Below, piece by piece: positions 16,159 through 23,931 of a DNA stretch of 64,000 nt. The notes under the pieces are model-generated. The model was not told where the DNA came from and did not search any database. It saw nothing but the letters and a program-made list of their open reading frames with translations. Each line of letters starts with the position of its first letter. The first letter of the stretch is position 1. The translations under genes were made by a program, and so were the position numbers. This stretch comes from Tundrisphaera lichenicola. GTDB taxonomy: Bacteria; Planctomycetota; Planctomycetia; Isosphaerales; Isosphaeraceae. Location of the stretch: contig NZ_CP195106.1 in the NCBI RefSeq assembly GCF_051175385.1, positions 5,022,001-5,086,000 on the forward strand. Direction: 5' to 3'.

Positions 16159-17506
16159 TCCGCGCCGAGAGTTCGCCAAGGAGGTCGTCGTAAGACTGAG
16201 GGACGCCGGCTTCGAGGCTCTCTGGGCCGGCGGTTGTGTGCGTGATTTGATCCTGGGTCACGAACCATCCGACTTCGACGTTGCCACCGCCGCCACTCCC
16301 GAGCAGGTCATGGGCTTGTTTCGCCGGACCGTACCGGTTGGGATCAGCTTCGGCGTAGTCCGTGTCCAGGGACCCGAGGCTGCCGGCGAGGTCGAGGTTG
16401 CGACGTTCCGATCGGACGGTGAATATCGGGATGGTCGTCGTCCCGAGAGTGTCCGATTCGGAGATGCTCGGGTCGACGCCGAGCGTAGGGACTTCACGAT
16501 CAACGGGATGTTCCTCGACCCGATCAGCGGTGAAATCATCGATTTCGTCGGAGGCCGCGCCGACCTAGACGCGGGGATCCTTCGCGCGATCGGCGATCCC
16601 GAGGCCCGTTTCGCCGAGGATAAGCTCCGACTTCTGAGGACGGTCCGGTTCGCCGCCCGCTTCAACCTGGCGATCGAACAGCGAACTTACGAGGCTCTCG
16701 TCTCCATGACCGACCAGATCGGCATGGTTGCCGCGGAACGAATAGCGCAGGAACTTCGCCGGATGTTGATCCATCCCACGCGGAGCAAGGCGATGGACCT
16801 GGCCATGGAGACGGGCCTGATCGCCGCCATTCTCCCCCCACTCGCGAGAGCCAAAGGCTTGTTTCAGGGTAAGCCGGTCCAGCCGCAGGGCGATCTCTGG
16901 GATCATACCAAGCTGGTCCTCGACAACCTCCCGGACAACCCTAGCTTCCCTCTCGCCTTCGCAGCATTGCTGCATGACGTGGGCAAGCCGGAGGCCAAAG
17001 GCTTCCAGAACGGGCGAATGACTTTCCATAATCATGAACAGATAGGCCGGGCGATCGCCGATCGGCTCTGCAGGGACCTCAGGCTGGCCAACGCCGAGCG
17101 CGAACGTGTGTGTTGGCTGGTGGAATTTCATCAATATCTAGGCGAAGCGATGAAGCTGCGCGAGTCCAAATTGAAGAAGATCCTCGCCGAACCAGGGATC
17201 GAGGAACTGCTCGCCCTCCATCGAGCCGACGCACTGGCCACGAACGGGGATACCCAACAAGTCGACTATGCCGAACAGTATCTGAGAGACCAGCCGACCG
17301 GCCCGATAAACCCACCGCCGATATTGAATGGGCACGACCTGGCCCGGCACGGCCTTCGACCGGGACCGCAAACCAAGCATCACCTGGAGATGGTCCGGGA
17401 AGCCCAGCTCGAGCGGTTGGTCCACAGCAAGAAGGATGCTCTGGAATGGCTCGACCGCCAACTGGCAAACCAGGATGTGAAATCGTCTCAGGCCGATCAG
17501 CCTTGA
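16145..17506 (+). CDS. cca: CCA tRNA nucleotidyltransferase with HD domain
   Basis: The enzyme adds or repairs the 3' CCA of tRNAs; it is required here because the only tRNA gene in view lacks an encoded CCA. The 453-residue product shows the nucleotidyltransferase head LWAGGCVRDLILGHEPSDFD with VATAA, the second signature RRDFTINGMFLDP, and the fingers region ARFAEDKLRLLRTVRFAARF. A C-terminal HD domain is present (AALLHDVGKPEAK and HNHEQIGRAIADRL). Poly(A) polymerases share this fold, so substrate assignment rests on context. ATG 16145 is chosen; ATG 16151 is nearly as good. It overlaps rsmD by 14 bp. Confidence 0.88.
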   Translation: MSMTDPRREFAKEVVVRLRDAGFEALWAGGCVRDLILGHEPSDFDVATAATPEQVMGLFRRTVPVGISFGVVRVQGPEAAGEVEVATFRSDGEYRDGRRPESVRFGDARVDAERRDFTINGMFLDPISGEIIDFVGGRADLDAGILRAIGDPEARFAEDKLRLLRTVRFAARFNLAIEQRTYEALVSMTDQIGMVAAERIAQELRRMLIHPTRSKAMDLAMETGLIAAILPPLARAKGLFQGKPVQPQGDLWDHTKLVLDNLPDNPSFPLAFAALLHDVGKPEAKGFQNGRMTFHNHEQIGRAIADRLCRDLRLANAERERVCWLVEFHQYLGEAMKLRESKLKKILAEPGIEELLALHRADALATNGDTQQVDYAEQYLRDQPTGPINPPPILNGHDLARHGLRPGPQTKHHLEMVREAQLERLVHSKKDALEWLDRQLANQDVKSSQADQP

Positions 17507-17695
17507 AGATTTGACGAGTACAGACCTGGATGATGGCGATCAAGTCGAGGCAGCGTTGGATCTGCCCCGTACCGGAACCTTAACATGCGTGCGGTGCTTC
17601 GAGAATGGGGACTCGCTTCAAGGAGATTGGACTCGATGAGTGGATCGAGGCCCATCAATATCAAGAGCGGCCCCATTCTCGCCCGGTGATTGCGA

Positions 17696-18952
17696 TCAAC
17701 CCTTGGCATCCGGTGGGATGATGCTGGGAAGCTCTAGGCGGCCGCCTCCGGGGCCTTTCAGCATCTGGTGCTTGGCCTGGGTCACTTGTGAGAGTCCGTG
17801 AATCTTGATGAAGCCCTGGGCGGCCGAGGAGTCGTACTGGTCGCCTTCCTCGTACGTGGCCAGCTCGTGGCGATAGAGGCTATGCTCGCTCTTTCGGCCC
17901 ACGATCATCGCATGGCCCTTGAACAACTTGACCCGGGCCACTCCCGAGACATATTGCTGGTTAGAGACCACGAACGCCATGAGGTCCTGATGGAGGGCGC
18001 TGAACCAGAGCCCGTTATAGATCAGGTCGGCATATTGCTGACTGACCAGGGTTTTGAAACGCAGCGATTCCTTGGAGAGCGTGAGGAACTCGATCTCTCG
18101 ATGGGCCTCGTGGAGGACGATCGCGGCCGGGGCCTCGTAGATCTCTCGAGACTTGATCCCGACGAGGCGGTTCTCGATGTGATCGATCCGGCCGACCCCG
18201 TGTCGTCCGGCGATCTTGTTCAACTCCTCGATCAACTCGGCACCATCGAGGGGACGACCGTTGAGTGCGATCGGACGCCCTCGTTCGAACTCGATCTCGA
18301 CTTCCTCCGGCTCATCCGGGGCATTCCGGGGATCGGTCGTCCACTGGAAAGTCTCGGGCGGCGGTTCGACCCAGGGGTCCTCCAGGATACCGGCCTCGAT
18401 GGATCGTCCCCAGAGATTCTGGTCGGTGCTGAAGATACTCTTCTTGGTGGCCTCGACCTCGATCCCGTGATCGGCGGCGTACTGGAGTTCCTGGGTCCGG
18501 GTCCATTTCCACTCGCGGACCGGGGCGATGATCTTCAGGTGAGGGGCGAGAGTCTGGAACGTCACGTCGAAACGGACCTGGTCGTTCCCTTTGCCGGTGC
18601 AGCCGTGCGCCACGGCCACCGCCCCATGTTCCTTCGCGACCCGGACCATGAGCTGCGCGATCAAGGGGCGACCCAGGGCTGTCGCGAGGGGGTACTTCCC
18701 CTCATAGAGCGCACCGGCCATCAGCGAGGGAAAGGCGAAGAAGTCGACGAACAGATTTCGAGCGTCCTCGGCGATCGCCTCGACGGCCCCGGTCTTGAGG
18801 GCCTTCTCGCGAATCGCGTGGATGTCCTGCCCCTGGCCGAGGTCGCACGTATAGGCGATCACGTCGAGGTTATAGGTCTCGTTGATCCACTTGACGGCGA
18901 CCGATGTGTCGAGCCCGCCGCTGTAAGCTAGAACCACCTTGTCGCGTGCCAC
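17696..18952 (-). CDS. argG: Argininosuccinate synthase
   Basis: ArgG condenses citrulline and aspartate with ATP in arginine synthesis. The 418-residue cytoplasmic protein starts MARDKVVLAYSGGLDTSVAV with the PP-loop ATP site, then AHGCTGKGNDQVRF and GRSIEAGILEDPWVEPP, all diagnostic. It is the last of four minus-strand amino-acid genes (hom, homoserine kinase-like, lysC, argG), 110 bp after lysC; all use or make aspartate-family compounds, so a shared transcript is plausible but gaps of 100-133 bp leave this open. The 17507-17695 gap downstream shows no gene. Confidence 0.97.
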   Translation of the reverse strand: MARDKVVLAYSGGLDTSVAVKWINETYNLDVIAYTCDLGQGQDIHAIREKALKTGAVEAIAEDARNLFVDFFAFPSLMAGALYEGKYPLATALGRPLIAQLMVRVAKEHGAVAVAHGCTGKGNDQVRFDVTFQTLAPHLKIIAPVREWKWTRTQELQYAADHGIEVEATKKSIFSTDQNLWGRSIEAGILEDPWVEPPPETFQWTTDPRNAPDEPEEVEIEFERGRPIALNGRPLDGAELIEELNKIAGRHGVGRIDHIENRLVGIKSREIYEAPAAIVLHEAHREIEFLTLSKESLRFKTLVSQQYADLIYNGLWFSALHQDLMAFVVSNQQYVSGVARVKLFKGHAMIVGRKSEHSLYRHELATYEEGDQYDSSAAQGFIKIHGLSQVTQAKHQMLKGPGGGRLELPSIIPPDAKG

Positions 18953-19062
18953 GTTCGTTTCCTTGAGGAGATCGAGAGTCGTCTTCGTGAGTAAGAGTTT
19001 TCTCCCTCCCGGATGGAAGAGAGACGTCGGAAATCACGACATCGGCAAGTCGAGCTTAGCGG

Positions 19063-20868
19063 CTATTCGGCCGGAAGGTCGAACGCTTTTCGGAGATATT
19101 CGAGGGCTTCCTGACCACGGTCATGTTCGGTAGCGACATTGATCCGGACCTCGCTCGTATTGATCAGGGCGATGTTAATCCCGCCTTCGGCCAGGGCGGC
19201 GAACATCCGAGCGGCGACTCCGGTATGCGTCCTCATCCCCACGCCCAGGACCGAGAGCTTGGCGATGGCGGGGTCGACCGAAAGTTTACCGAGCCCGATC
19301 TCGGCGGCGGCCTTCGAGGCCCGATCCACCTCGTGACGGGGGACGGTGAACGAGAGGTGAGTATTGCCCTCGGTGCTCACGTTCTGGACGATCATATCGA
19401 CGAAGACGTCGGCCTCGGCGATCCTCCGAAACACGGATGCCGCATAGCCCGGCTGGTCGGGTACGTCGAGCAAGGTAATCCGAGCCTGATCTTCGTCCAA
19501 CTCGACTCCCGAGATCACCAGGTCTTCCATCCCCGCGGCATTGGCGGTCGAAGCTTCGGAGCCGGATCCATTCACAGTCGCCGGTTTCCGGCGCGATGCT
19601 CGGGTGGCCGACCAGCTGGAATGCTGTGGAGTAGATGGCAAATCCTCGACGGGCCGCTCCAGTCCGAATGCCTTGTGTACGACCCTAAGGGCCTCGGCCG
19701 ACTCAGTCCGCGCGATCAGGACGCTGATCTTGATCTCGCTGGTCGTGATCATCTGGATGTTGATCCCGGCCTCAGCAAGGGCAGCAAACATCTCGGTGGC
19801 CACTCCGGTATGCGTCCGCATACCCAGGCCGACGACGGAGACCTTGGCGACCTGAGCATCGTGAGTCAGGCCCGAAGCTCCGACCGCGTCTGCCGCCTCT
19901 CGGGCCACGACCAGAGTCTGTTCCAGATCATCCTCGGCCACGGTGAAGCTGACTTCGGTCGTCCCGGCCGTGGCGACGTTCTGGACGATCATGTCGACCA
20001 CGATATTCGCCGAGGCGATCGCCCCGAAAATTCGACGGACCACACCCGGTCGATCGGGAACTCCCAGGATGGTGATCCGCGACTCATCCTTGGCCAGGGC
20101 CGCGCCGGTCACGCGGACCCCTAGCCGACGGGCATCCCCTTCGGCGACGATCCACGATCCTTCGTCGGGCTTGAACGAGCTCCGGACGTGGATCGGGACG
20201 CCGTACTTCTTGGCGAATTCGATCGATCGAGAGTGCATCACCCCGGCGCCGAGACTGGCCAGTTCGAGCATCTCATCGAAGCTGATCCGGTCGATTTTCC
20301 GGGCATCGATCACGACCCGGGGATCGGTCGTATAAACGCCGTCTACGTCCGTGTAGATTTCGCAGGCGTCGGCACCCAGGACGGCGGCCAGGGCCACGGC
20401 CGTCGTGTCCGAGCCTCCCCTACCTAGGGTCGTGATGTTGTAGTCATCATCGACGCCCTGGAAGCCGGCGACGATCACGATCTTCCCATCGTTGAGCGCC
20501 TGGACCATCCGATCGGTCGAGATGTTTCGGATCCGGGCCTTGGTGTGATAACTATCGGTGACGATACCGATCTGGGCGCCGGTGAAGCTGATCGCGGGGA
20601 CGCCGAGTGCGTGAATCGCCATGGCCATGAGGGCCACGCTGACCTGCTCGCCGGTGGAGAGCAGCATGTCCATCTCGCGCGAGGGGGGACGTTCGTGGAT
20701 CTCCTTGGCCAGGACGATCAACTCGTCGGTCGTGTGTCCCCTCGCCGAGACGACCACGAGGACCTTTTCCCCCCGATTGTGGGCCGCGATGGCGCGGCCG
20801 GCCGCGGCCAGGATCTTCTTCGAATCGGCGACACTGGTCCCGCCGAACTTCTGAACCAAGAGGGCCAC
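19063..20868 (-). CDS. lysC: Aspartate kinase with four ACT domains
   Basis: LysC phosphorylates aspartate, the first step to lysine, threonine and methionine. The kinase domain (about residues 1-250) starts LLVQKFGGTSVADSKKI and includes FITGAQ-like SFTGAQIGIVTDSY, TLGRGGSDTTAVALAA and CEIYTDVDGVYTTDPR. Most LysC have two ACT domains; this one has two ACT pairs. Each pair ends in a near-identical block (GMRTHTGVATEMFAALAEAG and GMRTHTGVAARMFAALAEGG), separated by a variable linker (about residues 415-445), so the regulatory half was duplicated. The start is GTG at 20868. Four-ACT aspartate kinases are known from cyanobacteria and some other phyla. Feedback control by threonine and/or lysine is expected. 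Confidence 0.96.
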   Translation of the reverse strand: MALLVQKFGGTSVADSKKILAAAGRAIAAHNRGEKVLVVVSARGHTTDELIVLAKEIHERPPSREMDMLLSTGEQVSVALMAMAIHALGVPAISFTGAQIGIVTDSYHTKARIRNISTDRMVQALNDGKIVIVAGFQGVDDDYNITTLGRGGSDTTAVALAAVLGADACEIYTDVDGVYTTDPRVVIDARKIDRISFDEMLELASLGAGVMHSRSIEFAKKYGVPIHVRSSFKPDEGSWIVAEGDARRLGVRVTGAALAKDESRITILGVPDRPGVVRRIFGAIASANIVVDMIVQNVATAGTTEVSFTVAEDDLEQTLVVAREAADAVGASGLTHDAQVAKVSVVGLGMRTHTGVATEMFAALAEAGINIQMITTSEIKISVLIARTESAEALRVVHKAFGLERPVEDLPSTPQHSSWSATRASRRKPATVNGSGSEASTANAAGMEDLVISGVELDEDQARITLLDVPDQPGYAASVFRRIAEADVFVDMIVQNVSTEGNTHLSFTVPRHEVDRASKAAAEIGLGKLSVDPAIAKLSVLGVGMRTHTGVAARMFAALAEGGINIALINTSEVRINVATEHDRGQEALEYLRKAFDLPAE

Positions 20869-20969
20869 AGGCTAGGCTCCAGCAGTCAACGGACGGATCA
20901 TGGAGGAAGTTTGGACTCGCCCGGTTCGCCGAGAAATCGCTTCCCAGACCTGGCGTCCTGGTGGTTGAA

Positions 20970-22178
20970 TTATTCGATTTTGAGGAAGGTATTCATCAAC
21001 TCGAAACCGCGATCGAATAGCGGGCCGGCAGCGGCGAGGGCGGAAACCTCGTCGTACGGATACCCCGATCCGTTGAGCCCCAGACCGGCCATGGCCCAGG
21101 GAACCCAGGCTCGGTCGTGGGCCTTGGTTCGGACCAGGGTGGCATGATCGGGCGAGACGAGTATTCGCCCTCCATGGGTTTCGATCGCTCGGCGGATCGG
21201 GCCGACAATCTCACGGTCCATTCGCTCCAAGGCCTCAACCTTCGCGTCGGCCCGCCCTTCATGGCTCGCCTCGTCGGGGGCTTCGACGTGGACGCAAACG
21301 ATGTCGTGGTCCTTCAGGGCTTCGACACCATATCGGCCCTTGGCCGCGTAGTCGGTGTCCAGGTAGCCGGTCGCACCCGGGACGTCGATTCGGTCCCAAC
21401 CAGCGAGGATACCAACGCCTCGGACGAGGTCGACCGCCGAGATGATCGCACCTTTCAATCCGTGGAGGCCCTGGAATAGGGGGAGATTCGGGGCCATCCC
21501 CTGCCCCCAGAGCCAGATCGCATTGGCAGGCGCCTTACCGTGGGCCAGACGCTCGCGATTGATCGGGTGATCGCGAACGACCTCGGCCCCGGAAGCGATC
21601 AAATCTCGGAGCAGTTCCGAGCCAGTCCCTCTGGGCAGATAATCGGCAGCGGGTTGGTCGGGCTGATCGTGGGGGGGAGTGGTCCGGGTGTCTTCGGCAA
21701 AGGGGGACGGTCTGCCCGCCCCTCGATAGATCATCAGGTTCCGGTAGCTCACACCCGGATGAAACTCGATCTCCGGCCTCCCGAGTCGTTGCTGGAGCGC
21801 GTCCATCAGGACCCGCCCTTCCTCGGACGTGATGTGGCCGGCGGTGAAGTCGCTCAGCCGACCATCGCGGATCGTCATCAGGTTGCAGCGGACAGCCCAA
21901 TCCTCGGGACCGAGTGCAACACCGGCCGCCGCCGCTTCGAGCGGGGCCCGTCCGGTGAAAACCGCTTCAGGGTCATATCCGAAGAGGCTCAGCGTGGCGA
22001 CGTCGCTCCCGGGGAGGAAGCGATCGGGCACGTTCCTCGATCGGCCCAGGATGCCCGACCGGGCAATGGCGTCCATCTCGGGCGTTCGGGCCGCCTGAAG
22101 CGGAGTGAGACCGCCGAGCGACTCGATTGGTTCGTCGGCGGCCCCATCGGGAATCACAATCGCGAATTTGTGCGGCAT
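20970..22178 (-). CDS. Phosphoglycerate-mutase-like probable homoserine kinase
   Basis: By sequence this is a cofactor-independent phosphoglycerate mutase of the archaeal (ApgM) type in the alkaline-phosphatase superfamily: FAIVIPDGAADEP, PGSDVATLSLFGYDP with the nucleophilic serine, TGRAPLEAAAAGV, DFTAGHITSEEG, VHVEAPDEASHEG and ILVSPDHATLVRTKAHD carry metal ligands. Its position between hom and lysC strongly suggests it instead phosphorylates homoserine; a subfamily of these proteins found in threonine loci has long been annotated as proposed homoserine kinase, and no GHMP-type thrB is visible here. The length, 402 residues, is normal. Mutase activity cannot be excluded from sequence alone. 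Confidence 0.88.
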   Translation of the reverse strand: MPHKFAIVIPDGAADEPIESLGGLTPLQAARTPEMDAIARSGILGRSRNVPDRFLPGSDVATLSLFGYDPEAVFTGRAPLEAAAAGVALGPEDWAVRCNLMTIRDGRLSDFTAGHITSEEGRVLMDALQQRLGRPEIEFHPGVSYRNLMIYRGAGRPSPFAEDTRTTPPHDQPDQPAADYLPRGTGSELLRDLIASGAEVVRDHPINRERLAHGKAPANAIWLWGQGMAPNLPLFQGLHGLKGAIISAVDLVRGVGILAGWDRIDVPGATGYLDTDYAAKGRYGVEALKDHDIVCVHVEAPDEASHEGRADAKVEALERMDREIVGPIRRAIETHGGRILVSPDHATLVRTKAHDRAWVPWAMAGLGLNGSGYPYDEVSALAAAGPLFDRGFELMNTFLKIE

Positions 22179-22311
22179 GGCGGCGCTGGCTTCTCTTCGT
22201 CGTGGTCGGATGCGGGACAGGATTCGAGTCGAAGCTCGGTTCGGTCGCGCGGTCGATTTTCATCTTAACGGGTGCCGACCGTGGATTTAAGGGCATTCAT
22301 CCACGGACCTT

Positions 22312-23619
22312 TCACGACTCCTCCACTCCAAGGCAGACGCTCGGGGCGGCGACGACGTCGAGTCGATCGATCTCGACCAAGGCTGCTTTCAGATGAGCCT
22401 CGACGGCCAGATGAGTCATCATGACCAGAGGGACCGGCGCATCGGGCGGGGCGTCATCCCCGGGATCGTGCTGGATCATACTGGCAATACTGATCTTATG
22501 CTCGCCCAGGACCCGGGCAATCGCGGCGATCACGCCGGGACGATCCGCGATCGTATATCGGAGATAGTAGCGGCTTCGGACCCGATCACTCGATAGCAGG
22601 ACCGGGGCATCCCCCTGGCCGGACCAAAGTTTCAAGGCGCGGAAGGTCAAACCGGCTCGACCCACGATGACGTCGATGATATCGCCTACGACCGCCGAGG
22701 CCGTTGGCATGGCCCCTGCCCCTCGTCCATAAAACAAGGTGTCGCCCACCGCGTCGCCGACCACCCGGACCGCGTTGTAAGGCCCCCGGACATCTGCTAG
22801 AGGAGTTCCGCGACGGACCAGGCTCGGAGCGACACGAAGCTCCAGGCCCTCGGAGGACAGCTTGGCCAGGGCGAGTAGCTTGACGACGTAACCCAGCTCT
22901 GCAGCATAGGTAATGTCCGCAGGTTGGAGCCTGTCAATTCCTTCACGAGGAATCTCGGAGGTCTTCACACCGGAACCGAAGGCGAGCTGTGCCAGGACGG
23001 CCAATTTGTGAGCGGTGTCGGTCCCGTCCACATCCATGGTCGGATCGGCTTCGGCGTAACCAAGTTCCTGTGCCCTGGCCAAGGCGGAGCCATAAGACAG
23101 TCCGTCGCTCGTCATTGAGGTGAGGATGAAGTTACAGGTTCCGTTAACGATCGCCGCCAGCGACTGGACCTGATTTGCCGCCAGTCCGACCCCGATGGCT
23201 TGAATGATCGGGATACCGCCTCCGACGCTCCCCTCGAACGCGATCGCTCGTCCATACTTCCGAGCCTGGGCAAACAGTTCGGGTCCATGCTCGGCCAACA
23301 TCGCCTTATTGGCGGTTACGACATCCTTGCCGGCTTCGAGAGCTTCCAACAAGTAACCGAGCGTCGGTTGGGTCCCTCCCATGAGCTCGACGACAATCGA
23401 GATTTCGGGGTCGTCCAGGACCTTGCGAACGTCTTGGACAATCTTGCGAGGATCGAGCGAGGTTGACCGGGATCGATCCGGGTCGCGGACCACTGCGCAC
23501 TTCACCTCGACCCGTCGACCCGACCTTCGGGCGATCCGTTCCCCCTGCTCTTCCAGCAACCGAACCACACCCGACCCGACCGTCCCCAGGCCCAGCAATC
23601 CGACCGCGACACGTTCCAT
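22312..23619 (-). CDS. hom: Homoserine dehydrogenase
   Basis: Hom reduces aspartate semialdehyde to homoserine. The 435-residue protein has an N-terminal Rossmann motif VAVGLLGLGTVGSGVVRLLE, the catalytic segment AFEGSVGGGIPIIQAIGVGL followed by AAIVNGTCNFILTSM and ARAQELGYAEADPTMDVDGT, and a C-terminal ACT domain (YTIADRPGVIAAIARVLGEH) for feedback control. It is the first gene of the minus-strand threonine block, 133 bp ahead of the homoserine-kinase candidate. Confidence 0.97.
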   Translation of the reverse strand: MERVAVGLLGLGTVGSGVVRLLEEQGERIARRSGRRVEVKCAVVRDPDRSRSTSLDPRKIVQDVRKVLDDPEISIVVELMGGTQPTLGYLLEALEAGKDVVTANKAMLAEHGPELFAQARKYGRAIAFEGSVGGGIPIIQAIGVGLAANQVQSLAAIVNGTCNFILTSMTSDGLSYGSALARAQELGYAEADPTMDVDGTDTAHKLAVLAQLAFGSGVKTSEIPREGIDRLQPADITYAAELGYVVKLLALAKLSSEGLELRVAPSLVRRGTPLADVRGPYNAVRVVGDAVGDTLFYGRGAGAMPTASAVVGDIIDVIVGRAGLTFRALKLWSGQGDAPVLLSSDRVRSRYYLRYTIADRPGVIAAIARVLGEHKISIASMIQHDPGDDAPPDAPVPLVMMTHLAVEAHLKAALVEIDRLDVVAAPSVCLGVEES

Positions 23620-23931
23620 CCCGCCCCCTCGATTTCGCCGTCAAGATTCAAGAAACCGGTTCGCATCCCATCAAATCAGCGAGCAGACGAAGGAATTCGT
23701 CAGGACCGACTGGTCGAACCAGCCCTCAGCTACGGCGATTTCGACATGGTAAAGCACTTCGGAAGATTGTTCGATCGCAATCCCATTCAGATCGAGAAAT
23801 GTTAACTCCGAAGCCAGGCAAGCCCAATTCATGATTTGTGATCGAATCGCGGTAATCGAGATACGCCTTCGAAACGCTTCTTCTACCGATCGAGCCAAAG
23901 TTCGAGCTGATCGAAGATCTTGTCTCTTCGC
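23620..23931. other. Intergenic region, 312 bp
   Basis: This lies between hom and the U32 peptidase-like gene, both on the minus strand, and is more AT-rich than the flanking genes. It probably holds the hom promoter. Short frames on both strands lack ribosome-binding sites and recognisable motifs. No RNA gene seen. Confidence 0.45.

Noticed and set aside
17586..17690. 34-codon plus frame between cca and argG
   Set aside because: Too short, no convincing ribosome-binding site, no similarity recognised.
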